DNA from: Brachypodium distachyon
Lineage: Eukaryota; Streptophyta; Magnoliopsida; Poales; Poaceae
Assembly (NCBI RefSeq): GCF_000005505.3
Contig: NC_016134.3
Span: 14,056,624 to 14,120,623, forward strand
Direction of reading: 5' to 3'
DNA: 64,000 nucleotides
In this document: positions 1 through 9,878 of the stretch, piece after piece
How the letters are laid out: the number at the start of each line of letters is the position of its first letter
Position numbering within the stretch: the first letter of the stretch is position 1
The notes under the pieces: generated by a model
The model's database searches: none
What the model saw: only the letters and a program-made list of their open reading frames with translations
Told to the model about the DNA's origin: nothing
Program-made: the position numbers and the translations under genes

Positions 1-324
1 TTTCTTACATTTTCCATGTATTTTGTATGGGGCTAAATGGGCCCGGTCCAGGTTGGTGGGTCGTGTCGGGGCCTTCCGTCGTAACGGATCGGCACATTCC
101 GTTTATGTGTGGACCTGTGGCGCTGGGCCTAGGTAAGCTTGATTAGTAGCGGAGCGGGCCGTGCTGCCCCAAGGCCGGCCCGGACGTTGCTCAGCTATAG
201 GTTGGCCCTCATGAATTTTTTTTTTGGATCTGCCGTACAATGAAATCCATAAAAAAAATCCCGTGGTTTCAAATCCTAAAAATCTAACGTGTTGTATCTA
301 ACTATGAAACGGAAGGAGTAACTC
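1..324. other. Intergenic edge, no gene seen
   Basis: No coding signal is visible. The stretch near 305-320 resembles one degenerate end of a Stowaway-type MITE (ACGGAAGGAGTA), with no partner end found. Confidence 0.4.
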
Positions 325-1109
325 TTTTTTTTTTTAAAGAAACGCATGCATTCCAATGAACTTGCAGACACGGCAAGATCGCCGGCCGCTAGTCGAGATA
401 CATCTGGAGGTAGGTTCTCAAGCTACAGTAAATGTTCAGTTTAGACACGATATGAACCCACTGCAGCCAACACATGTGCTGGTTTGTTACAAACCCGAGC
501 AACATGACAAACTCGAAAATCAATAAAAACCATCCGAAGAATAAACTTGGTCTCCCTGAACATCGCACCCAACAGACCCACATCATGATCTGACGAGAAA
601 AGAGCATGCTTCAGAACTTGACGGTCTGTCTCCATGATAATTCTTCCCGTCCCTATCTGATTGGCATAAAAGCTAGTGCGAATGACTGTTTCAGTTTCAG
701 CTTGTAAGGCTTCAGACACGTGAGGCAGGCGCCCTGCTGCAGCAAACAGAACAGCTCCGGTGCAATCCCTGGCGATATACCCCCAGCCCCCGCTGGCACT
801 CTCTGCACATGATAAGCCCCATCACAGTTAATTTTAACGAAATCTTCAGGCCGCAGGCTCCAGGAAGGGGTCATCCGGACAGCAGCTTCATTATCGTTCG
901 TCAAAACTGCATTTCATTTGTCCGCATGATGCCTAACAATAAACCGAAATTCCTCAACGGATGCCACACTTGCCCCACGATTGGATTTGTTCCCCTCCGA
1001 CCACCAGCACCATAAGAAAGCCACAGCCAAACTAGCCTCCTTTCTTGGCAAATTCCTCCAGATTCAAGGCACGCCACCTTTTTCACCTGCTTGCACTTAA
1101 AAAACAGGT
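325..1109 (-). mobile_element. 5'-truncated LINE, C-terminal zinc-knuckle and RNase H part
   Basis: On the minus strand this reads as the 3' end of an L1-type plant LINE. The peptide [12 protein letters not shown] (zf-RVT, about 1070-1109) is followed by an RNase H-like part with VKINCDGA (about 830) and AETETVIRTSFYANQ...ETDRQVL (about 600-710), then a poly(A) tail seen as T11 at 325-335. The RNase H part closely resembles that of the LINE at 29175-33921, and both tails end in GCGTTYCTTT before the A run. The frame is broken by shifts and is not functional. The 5' truncation point near 1109 directly abuts the conserved promoter of patatin gene 1. No convincing target-site duplication was found. 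Confidence 0.75.
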
Positions 1110-1425
1110 GATTCCAACTGCCTCGCACGCGCTTGCTAGGATGGTTTCTTTCGTCATTTTGCTTACCCGCAGCGCTTCCTCCCTCAGTCCCTCTGGAATC
1201 TGCTGCGCATCCTCTGAAAATAGTAATTTGCATGGATTTGAGAAACACGTGCATGGAATCGCCACTAGCCGGCATCGATGGGGTTCTACTTCTGCAGTAG
1301 TGCCAGTAAAGCAGCCTCTACTCTATATATCAGCAAGACCCGGCAAGTCTCGATCCAAATCAAAGCCAGCGGTTAGAGCAGAGCACGTACGGGTGGTGTG
1401 GAGTAGTACTGGAGCAGAGAAAGCA
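1110..1425 (+). promoter_or_regulatory. Proximal promoter and 5' UTR of patatin gene 1
   Basis: A TATA box (TATATAT, 1324-1330) lies about 100 bp before the first ATG of the gene. The block from about 1115 is clearly alignable to 9520-9880 upstream of gene 2, including GCGCTTGCTAGGATGG, TTTGCATGGATTTGA and CTACTTCTGCAGTAGTGCCA. The promoter was therefore duplicated with the gene. CTGCAG at the centre of the last block is palindromic, but its role is unknown. Confidence 0.6.
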
Positions 1426-2750
1426 ATGAAGGGCCGGCTGATCACCGTGCTGAGCATCGACGGCGGCGGCATCCGCGGCCTCATCCCCTCCACCATCCTC
1501 GCCTGCCTCGAGTCCAAGCTCCAAGTACGTCTACACACACACACACACACCAAGTTCTCCATCGAATCCCTCGGTCTTCTTCCTCCTTCTCCTTCGGCTC
1601 CTGTAATTATAATCAGGAAGAATCTGGGTTGATTAATTTGTTGATAAATTCGCAGAACATAGACGGGCCGGGCGCGCGGATCGCGGACTACTTCGACGTG
1701 ATCGCGGGGACGAGTACGGGGGCGCTGCTGACCTCCATGCTGGCGGCGCCAGGAGACGACAAGCGGCCGGTCAAGGCCGCCAGCGAGCTCAAAGACTTCT
1801 ACCTGGAGAACGGTCCCAAGATCTTCCCGCGGAAGAAGCTCGGGTTCCTGAACCCGGCGGCAAACCTTTTCGGCGTCGTGACGGGCCCGAAATACGACGG
1901 GAAAGCCCTCCACGACAAGATCAAGGAGCTCACCCGGAAGACCAAAATCAAGGATACGGTCACCAACATCATCGTGCCCACCTTCGACGTCAAGAACCTG
2001 CAGCCCGTCATCTTCTCCACCTACGAGGCCAAGGAGGACCCCCTCAAGAATGCGTACCTCTCAGACATCTGCATCAGCACCACGGCGGCGCCGATCTACT
2101 TCCCGGCGCACTTATTCAAAACCTACCACAAAGGCCCAAACACGGAGGTCACGGACAAGGAGAGAGAGTACAACCTCATCGACGGCGGGGTCGCCGCCAA
2201 CAACCCAACCATGGTGGCCATGACGACGATCATCACCAGGCAGGTGTCTGTCGGGAACCTAGACTTCTCACCCAGGAACCACGCCGAGGACAACAACTTC
2301 CTCATCATCTCTCTCGGGACGGGATACACCAGGCCGGAGGAGGAGTACACGGCACCGAAGTGCGCCAAGTGGGGAGCCCGGCAGTGGATCTACAACGGCG
2401 GGTTCACACCAATGATCGACATTTTTTCGCATGCCAGCGCCGACATGGTGGACATCCACGTCAACGTGCTCTTCAAGGCGCTCCGCATGGAGGAGAACTA
2501 CCTCCGGATCCAGTACGACTCCCTGAAGGGCGACACCTCGTCGATGGACCTCGCCACGAATAAGAACATGCACGCGCTCATAGGGATCGGGGAGAAGCTG
2601 CTCAAGAGTAAGGTGGCCAGGGTCAACATCAACACCGGGGTGCATGAAACCGTGGAGGGGAAGGGCACCAACGAGGAGGCGCTGGCAAGGTTCGCCACGA
2701 CGCTCGCCGAGGAGCGCAAGCTGCGTCAGGTCAACGTCAACTCCTACTAG
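1426..2750 (+). CDS. Patatin-like acyl hydrolase/phospholipase A, copy 1
   Basis: Two exons, 1426-1524 and 1656-2750, with a phase-0 GT..AG intron of 131 bp containing a short CA repeat; spliced product 397 aa. Family knowledge: patatins are cytosolic or vacuolar lipid acyl hydrolases that release fatty acids from phospho- and galactolipids with a Ser-Asp dyad. Seen here: DGGGIRG oxyanion loop at residues 12-18, GTSTG with nucleophile Ser53, and [10 protein letters not shown] with catalytic Asp209. No signal peptide is visible. The start is the only ATG between the TATA box and the DGGGIRG motif in this frame. It gives an N-terminus shorter than copies 2 and 3 (4 residues before LITVLS, against 18 and 23), apparently from a small deletion fusing the 5' UTR to the GRLITV codons. 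All catalytic motifs are intact, so the gene is probably functional. Confidence 0.9.
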
Positions 2751-4816
2751 AGCTGCTAAACAGAGTGATTTGTCCAACTCCAAGTATGAAACGTATGTCC
2801 TGAAGATGCATGCATCGTAGGACTGCTGCGGTGATATTTTTAATGTAACTAGCACAGGGGCCTGCACAACACCTTAATTAGTCTCCAGCATTTCTTTATT
2901 AACTTAAAATAACTGAGGTCCTGTACTCCTTGCCATTCATGAAAATTGATCAAAATTCAAGATGTATGTATATATATTAGTCAATAGAGAAGACCTGGGG
3001 TGAGCTCATTACAAAATGGCAAGCTGTCATCTCTACTGCATACGAGATACTCCTGCAAAGTATTTTACCGGAGCAAGCCTCCAAAGAAACAAGAAAAATA
3101 AGGGGCTGATCAGTGACTGTGCAAAAAATACACACACTAGCTGTGGATGCCCATCACACATCTGACGCTCCCAAGCGCAAGCCCCCAGACTTTGAGTCTT
3201 CGTCCCGCTCATTGACTTTGAGTCTTCGTCCTTAGCGAGTCTTTGACCACTAGGCCATGGGCGTGCTTCGAGCTCTGACAGGGGCACAGGGCAGTCAGAT
3301 CTGTCCGATTAATTGCACAACCCACGTGGTCAGTACCGACGCTGTGCTGTATGGAGTCGCTGGCAGAAACTACATGCTGATAGCAGCATGATGATGTCAA
3401 TTCTTGAAATCAAAGAATAGGCAGGAAAGAGAGTCTCGAGATCATGGGGGAGAGTGAACGGTTCGTGGGATCAGGAGTCAGGAGATTTTCGTTTATGGGC
3501 TGGCCTTTGGGCCCAGCTGGTTTATTGTGCTGGGTTAGCCGGGACGTCGGGTGTTAGCCCATTTTTCCTTCTTTCGGTTAATTCGGTTAATTCAGGTAAC
3601 CGAGGGCGAAAACAGAACTGCCCGATTTAAATTTGGTTTTTTAATTCCAGAACCGAGGTCAGCACCGAAAATATCGGTTTTGGTACTTGTCATTTCGGTT
3701 TTCGGTTAAAATGCCCAGCCTTAGAGAAATCCCTGCACGGAGTGGAGACGATTGGAGGAAATTTGAACTGAAATCTCGGCAATACCTGCCAGGACGGGGA
3801 GTAATTGAGCTGGCCGGCCCTAGGGATTTTCATTACGTAGAGATATAGATTTGGTGCTAATGACGCAGGATGTAGATGAGGTGCTAATGCCAACATGTAA
3901 CGAGGAAAGGGCCCAAGAAAGAAGGAGCATAATAAGTTGTGTTGGCTGCGTGCCCCGCTCGGCAGCCTAGGCGGATGCAACTTGTGCTTTCGTCGCCCCT
4001 CGCCTACCATATTCCTGCGTTCCTTACCGCCATCTGCAAAGCTGCAGCTTCCCATGCGTCAGGCGGCTAGTATTCTTAAATCTTGTTCGTTGTCTCGTCG
4101 AGTCACCGGACGACGGCGCAGGCAGCACGCAGGTAACTCGTTTCTTTAATTCTTTAGATGATTAGATAACCACTCATCATTCAATTTTCGAGTCACTCAG
4201 AAAATCTGATTTTTTTTTCTTGTATAACCGTATGTACAACAAGTCTTATATGTATTTATTTCTGACCAGATGAACGTATGTATTATTTTTTTTATCTAAT
4301 CAAGCATTCAATTATTTCTTTAGTTTTTAGAAAATTGAGCCCTCAAATCTAAAGATTGATTCTCAAATATGGTCGGGTACTAATTAATTAATACTTCTTT
4401 TGTCGACTAAAATTGTAAGTTAGTGTTTGATTAAGGTAGTACTTCTTTTATCAATTAGTACAACATGTAGAATAGGTTAACTAATACAATGGCATATGAA
4501 ATAAGTCATAACTGAGCAATCAATTGTGTTTTTTATGTCTCCAATGATATTTTTGATTTGTTGGAAGAGCTTGGCAGTTGTCATTATCAATTTACACTAC
4601 TATAAATATAGCGTATATTTTCTCATACAAAGACACATGTGGTTTAAGATCGATGCTATATAGCAATTTTTTGGATCCTTTTTTTTTGAGTAAAACCAGC
4701 TACTAAAAGCTGCATCCCACTAGCTAAATGTCCGTGCTTTGCTACGAGATTAAGGATCTGTGGCTGTGGCTCATATTTTTAAAATTTCTGATAAATAATA
4801 ATTATCTCAAAATATA
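2751..4816. other. 3' flank of patatin gene 1 and repeat relics
   Basis: The first 250 bp align to the 3' flank of gene 2 (GATATTTTTAATGTAACTA; CATTCATGAAAATTGATCAA). From about 3560 to 3720 the sequence is rich in CGGTT/AACCG motifs, like the ends of hAT elements, but a bounded element could not be defined. The rest is A/T-rich DNA without a recognisable gene. A short ORF at 3937-4149 has no recognisable domain. Confidence 0.45.
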
Positions 4817-5838
4817 TTTTTTTACGAAACGGCAGCAGCGCTGCATTTCATTGATTTAGAACAAAAGAGTTATTTACAACTCCAAGAAGGAGAACAAAAG
4901 CAGAAAACATAAAACAGCCTAGGAAAGAGCTTCGGGAGGCCGAACCTTGTGAAACCAACAACTCTCAATCATCTAAAGGAGGCAACCGCCTTGCAACCAG
5001 CAAGCTTCCAGGTCAGGAGCTCGTCGAAGGCAAGATCACATAGCTTGGCAACGGAAGAATGATGTGATTGAAACACCCTCTGGTTTCGCTCGAGCCAAAT
5101 ATGCCACCATCCCAGCATGATCGTGACACCGAGACGGTCTCGGTGCAAATTGGAGGTGCAACGTTGAGCTTCATCAAACCACCACTCAGAAAGGAGAAGA
5201 AAAGACTGATGAGGCATGGAGTTAGACATTGACTTTCCGTAGGAGCAGCGTCCAGAACTGAGCGGCGAAGGAGCAAGTAGCAAACATGTGGGAAGCAGTC
5301 TCCGCGAGGTTCGGCACATCTGACATATAGGATTAGCATTGATACCTCTTAAAATGAGGGGATCTGCAGTGAGGCATCTTTGAAGAGCAACTGTCCAAGA
5401 GAAAAACTTCACTTTAGCTGGGATTTGAATTTTCCAAATAAGGGCATCCTCCATGTCGTCCAAGGAATTGGATATAATATGCAGATGCAGCTGAGTAAGA
5501 TCCTGATGGCTCAAGCTTTCAAGAAATTGAATCCGGCTCGTTGGATAGAGAAACATTTTGAACATTGTTCCACGGAGCAATGAATTGCACCAAGACTTCA
5601 TGAGTGGGCTGATGCTTGATGTTTCGGATCCAGCATGATTATGGAGTGCAACTTTGACACAAGAGTCTCGAGCCCTAGAATGATGGAAAAGAGCTGGGAA
5701 GCGAGCAGCAAGAGGCTGGTCAAAAAGTCATGGGTCAATCCAAAAAGAACATCTTGAACCGTCGCCGAGGTGGAATTTAGCAGCCGCATGAAAAAGAGCA
5801 AGTGCTGCACTGTGGAACAATGTTGTTTTTGAATAACA
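4817..5838 (-). mobile_element. 5'-truncated LINE, C-terminal end of ORF2
   Basis: Minus-strand reading gives FWIDPWL-type sequence (about 5750), then IWKIQIPAKVKFFSW and a CQMC knuckle (zf-RVT), then WWHIWLERNQRVF, all typical of the end of plant L1 ORF2. The tail is a T7 run at 4817-4823 on the plus strand. The flanks carry an imperfect duplication (ATTATCTCAAAA near 4801, ATTATCTTGAAA near 5840) consistent with target-primed insertion. No RNase H domain follows, so this is a different lineage from the element at 325-1109. An open stretch of 210 codons (4969-5601) remains but lacks the catalytic parts. Confidence 0.7.
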
Positions 5839-6119
5839 ATTATCTTGAAAGTCATTAAAACCAATCAAGAATAGTCAAAAGATCATGATACGTATGAATA
5901 AGTGGCAATTAGATAAGTCTATAACCATTAAGGAATAGTATTGTTGGAGTGAACTCGCGACCACCAACTCAAATCTTTATAAGTGTAAAGATATCATAGA
6001 TCGCTCTAACCTGCATCAGCCCGTTCGAGAAGTGGTAGTGGCCAGTTTTCTTTCCACCCTGACCAAGAGTACACTTCCTCAAATATTTAACCCTAAGCAA
6101 TTGCTGCCATAAACCATTT

Positions 6120-7440
6120 TCATTTTCCAGGTTCCATGGGTAGGCAAATAACAGGCCAAAGAGAGCCGTCCCGCTCGCGGGCCCTGCGTCCTTGCCGCGC
6201 CGGCGTCACCCCGGTGACGAGCACAGCCTGCAAAAGCTCAAAGAAAGGAGACGCTCGGTCCCCTCCCGTACGAGGGAAGAAGACGAGCCCGGACCGTCCG
6301 ATCTATGGCTGTCTCTCACCCTCGGCCGTCGGATCCGTCCCTTAATGAAGCGAACCGGTATCCGGCCCAGTTGGGCTTCAGCCCAACTGTGGCCCAAAAA
6401 TCGCCCGGTAAAAAAAAAGGAAAAACTGAAGGGAGCCTTCCTGAGGCGGCCCAGCTGGCGGCCCAGCCCGCGCACGCGCGCGCACCAGGCCGGACCGGCT
6501 GACCCATGAGGCCGGCGGGGTCCAAAAAATTTGCAGAAAAGCCCAAAAACATGGGAAAATTGCAGTAAAATAAAACCCTTACATGGGCTGGGCCGTAAAT
6601 CCTACGTGGCGACGACCAAGTTAACATTCCGCAAGCACGAGTCAAAGACACCTACGTGGCGCGGTCGATCCTACGTGGCAGAGGAAGACTAGTCAATGAG
6701 TCAAGCCTCTCATGGCATAGTCAAATGGTTAAATGAGTTAGAGTGGGGGGCAAGAAAGGTGAGAGGAGGGGGGCCTTAGTCCATGGTGGACCATGGACCA
6801 AGCTCTACTTTTCTCACATGGTGCACACAAAAGTTACGGAGCAAAGGAGCTACTTTTACCATTTTGCCCCCACTTTTCTCTCTCCCTTAAGGGTAGCCAT
6901 GGTCATTTGTCATGAACCCCTAGGCTATAAATACCCCGCATGGGGGCATGTATCATTCACTCTCTCTTGAATAAACTCAAGGGGAGAGGGCTAGAGCCTC
7001 TTGCAAAGAGCTCTAGTTTCGAGATCCGGGAAGACGCGTTCGGTCCGGACTCGAAGGAGAAAGGGTTGGGTTAGAGTTCCGAGGGTAGCTTAACCTCGAT
7101 ACTTGGAAAGACGCGTTCGGTCCAAGTACGAGGGGGCCCCGATGAACCTCTCGCCGAAATGTGTCTCGGAAAGATCCGCTCGGCCCAAGCCCTAGGCTAA
7201 CACCCCCCTCGAAGTCTTTCCTAACATAGGATTAAGTCGCATCCGCAGGGTCGACCGAACTTATTCAAAAAACATCGACGTGTCAACTTGTCCAAGTGTA
7301 CGGCGACCTTCGCTATAAGACCGGCGTACACGCCCTACCTTTATTCCCGTGCTTGAGCCATCGAACATTGGCACCCCTTACTCTAATTGTTGTCGAGAAC
7401 AACAACAAGTTATTTCTCAGTCGGTTAAGAAATAGCAAAA
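6120..7440 (+). mobile_element. Probable LTR and leader of an LTR retrotransposon
   Basis: The segment has a TATA box (TATAAATA, 6926-6933), a transcript-like AATAAA near 6970, and an end at GAACA (7363-7367) followed at once by TTGGCACCCC, which resembles the TTGGCGCC primer-binding region of grass Gypsy elements. The GC-rich 5' part and the repeated GACGCGTTCGGTC motifs (near 7035 and 7111) also fit an LTR. The 5' boundary is not resolved (it could be as far left as about 5943) and no gag or pol coding was found. The 281 bp before it (5839-6119) show nothing recognisable. Confidence 0.45.
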
Positions 7441-7499
7441 CCGTAACTTAAATTAGAGTTAAGTATTACAAATCTACCTCCTAACGATAAAAACCTATC

Positions 7500-7745
7500 T
7501 TTCCAGCGGCTAAGTTTATGTTCTACTTTATCTTCCGTGGCCTTCCATTCTTCCTAGTATGAACAGGTACCCATAAGTAGCCTAAGTACTCCATAGCCCA
7601 TAGGCACTGAGATCTCACCTTACAGGTAAAGATCTGTGCTAAATCAGAGCTCTTTTCAACGGCATCATCAAAACAAAACAAAAATTCACTTTTATGAAAA
7701 TTAATCTTCAACCCATTGATTTGTTCAAAGAGACGAAGCAAAAAC
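7500..7745 (-). pseudogene. LINE reverse-transcriptase fragment
   Basis: The minus-strand peptide contains LFEQINGLKINFHKSE followed by YLGYLWVP. This matches the segment just after the FADD box of plant L1 reverse transcriptases (typically GLKINFHKSE...YLGIPI). Only about 72 codons remain; neither the catalytic box nor a tail is present. It is an isolated relic between the LTR relic and the duplicated block upstream of patatin gene 2. Confidence 0.65.
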
Positions 7746-7765
7746 TTAAAGATCTCTCACACCGA

Positions 7766-8345
7766 CGCTCGCTCGCAGCGCACCGGAGCTGGCGGTATCC
7801 ACAACCACAATTATCCACGACGACATGAATACATGATTGCCCATGCGTTAGCTGCCTCATGCATGCATTGATTCCTTTTTTGATTCTGCAAAGCTGCATG
7901 CAAGTTAATTAGCCGGCGTCCCTACAATACAGGACTAGTATAAGCTAACGTACTTTAGGATCACGCTAGCGTATTACCCGCTAACAAAAGCCACTGCGTC
8001 ACCCTACTGAGACAGCTTGTTGGTCCGTTGATTGATAGATCGTCGCTAGCTATAGGATAACAAATGTTTGCAACTAGTAGCACATATACGTCAAAACACG
8101 CTAATAATTTAATTAGCATCGGTAGAGCTTGGAGTTATCCATGCGAATTTTGTACTCGATAATACTAGCGAGTCAGAGCTAGTATCTTTAACTATAAGCT
8201 TAACCACGCCAGCATCCACATGGCTGGTAACAATCGTCCCGTCATGACAAAGTATTTGTGTTGTTCAACTGTCGTGCAATAGCTTTCCTTCGCTGTCGTT
8301 GTTAGTGCACCAGTAATGAAATGAACCTCACCGTGGCCTACCACG
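7766..8345 (+). repeat. Segmental duplication, distal upstream block of patatin gene 2
   Basis: This non-coding block aligns in order to 24060-24745 upstream of patatin gene 3. Shared blocks include ACATGATTGCCCA, GTCACCCTACTGA, GGAGTTATCCATGC, GACTATAAGCTTA and CTTCGCTGTCGTT. Its position relative to a patatin gene is the same in both places, so it was duplicated with the gene. Confidence 0.7.
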
Positions 8346-8404
8346 CGGCCCAGCCACCAACCCTGACGCGGTCATTGATCACAAAACGCAAAGGGCCGAT
8401 TTAC

Positions 8405-8451
8405 TGGCCCGCCTTCTCATTTTTTTTTGAACGGATGGCCCGCCTTCCCAT
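8405..8451 (-). mobile_element. Tail-only LINE-type insertion with 16-bp duplication
   Basis: The direct repeat TGGCCCGCCTTCYCAT (8405-8420 and 8436-8451, one mismatch) flanks a 15-bp insert, TTTTTTTTGAACGGA. A homopolymer tail plus a long target-site duplication is what extreme 5' truncation of a LINE-type insertion would leave. Confidence 0.6.
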
Positions 8452-8460
8452 ATTCCTCGC

Positions 8461-8598
8461 GTTAGAGATATAATAAGACAATGTTTAAACATAGTCTATC
8501 TTATCAATCCCAACCATATTATATCTCTAACAGCTTATAATAAGACAATGTTTAAACAAAATCTATCTTATCAATCACAACCATATTATATCTCTAAC
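8461..8598. repeat. Tandem 67-bp repeat with inverted ends
   Basis: Two 67-bp units start at 8471 and 8538 (TAATAAGACAATGTTTAAAC...). Each unit ends in ATTATATCTCTAAC, the inverse of GTTAGAGATATAAT at 8461-8474, so the block can fold into a hairpin. It is probably a duplicated small MITE. Confidence 0.6.
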
Positions 8599-8599
8599 A

Positions 8600-9186
8600 G
8601 CTATTCACAAGGAGACAAGCACTCATTTTAAGCTTGACACATATTTCATGATGCAAAATGAATGATGCATGTGACACATCGTATAGTTCATCAAACACTC
8701 TTTGTGGTCACTTCGGAGTCGGCACATGCTGTATGGACAATTCCTTAGGACTCTCTGCCATAATCCTATATTATTTATTTTTCATATGCTTTATTTTTCT
8801 CTAAACCGAATGAACCCTAGAAAAGAAAAGAGATTCCTACGCGGTGCACACACATCTTTTAGCTTACGTGGTGCCCCTTCTGACATACGAAATTTTTTGA
8901 CAGAGGCGCAGCTCAGATGGCATCCTCGTGAAATCGCCGCCGCCGTTCGTATTTCGGTGATTTGGCTGCGGTGTCATCGAGGCGCGAAGAACTCGGCTCT
9001 GGGGTACGAACAGGTTGGGGGAAAGTTGAAGAGGTAATTGAATAATTTTTTTCTTGTCAGTTACTCGTCACTGTGTTACCAGGAACCTACGTGTAAATTG
9101 TTACACCCAAAGTATTTTTTTTTTGTGAAATTCCCACAACCCGACGAACTCCACATAACTACCGTGTGTCCAATCCAGACTAAATT
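8600..9186. other. Non-coding stretch
   Basis: No recognisable gene. An open frame at 8702-9037 (111 codons) has no domain, and nothing else supports it. Confidence 0.3.
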
Positions 9187-9290
9187 GTACTCCTTTTGAT
9201 ACATAAAAAATATCGGTAGTTTTATACTGAGTAAAAAAAAATTGTACTAAGTGTGGCCACACTTTTTATGATGGATCGGAGGGAGTACTA
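9187..9290. mobile_element. Degenerate Stowaway-like MITE
   Basis: The left end TACTCCTTTTGATACATAAA and right end TTTTTATGATGGATCGGAGGG are imperfect inverted copies of the Stowaway terminus, flanked by TA. No coding. Confidence 0.5.
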
Positions 9291-9373
9291 CTTTACACAT
9301 CATCTCAAGTTTTAGGACTAGTCTATCCTAGTATTACGCAAATAGTTTGACTAAAATGTTTGCGCCTCTTAAG

Positions 9374-9502
9374 TACTCGCTCCGTCTCATATTAAGTGAC
9401 AATATATTACATGTATCTAAACTTTTTTTTAATATAAAAAGTTTACCTCTTCCCGAAACTTGAATCACGATATGATATGATATGATATGGGATGGAGGAA
9501 GC
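9374..9502. mobile_element. Degenerate Stowaway-like MITE beside the gene 2 promoter
   Basis: The left end reads TACTCGCTCCGTCTCATATT and the right end ATATGGGATGGAGGAAGCA, inverted copies of the Stowaway terminus. It contains a GATAT microsatellite. An 18-bp direct repeat, TTACCTCTTCCCGAAACT, occurs inside it (9443-9460) and just outside it (9508-9525), so part of the host flank was copied. Confidence 0.5.
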
Positions 9503-9504
9503 AG

Positions 9505-9878
9505 TTGTTACCTCTTCCCGAAACTGCTCGTACGCGCTTGCTAGGATGGGTTCTTTTGTCGTTCTGCTTACCCGCAGCGCTTCCTCCGTCTGGAATCTGC
9601 CGCGCGACTGCATCTCGCAGGCTCCAGCGGGGACAAAATAGTTATTTGCATGGATTTGAAAAAAACGTGCTTGGAATCTGCCGCGCCACCAACCGCCCTG
9701 ATGAGTTTCTACTTCTGCAGTAGTGCCAGTATAGCAGCCTCTCTATATATCAGCAAACACCCGGCAAGTCTCGATCCAAATCAGAGTCCACCAGCTTAGT
9801 AAGCTTAGCGCGCGCGGCTGTGGAGTACGGGTGGTGTGGACTGTGGAGTACTGGAGTCTGGAGCCCTTGACCAGAGAG
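9505..9878 (+). promoter_or_regulatory. Proximal promoter and 5' UTR of patatin gene 2
   Basis: A TATA box (TATATAT, 9744-9750) lies about 130 bp before the first ATG. The block aligns to 1115-1425 upstream of gene 1, with indels around 9600-9690. Confidence 0.6.

Noticed and set aside
1045..1632. 195-codon open frame covering patatin gene 1 exon 1
   Set aside because: It joins the LINE relic, promoter and intron sequence; only 1426-1524 is coding by homology with copies 2 and 3.
9831..9878. Upstream extension of patatin gene 2
   Set aside because: The frame begins at GTG, not ATG; the first ATG after the TATA box is at 9879.
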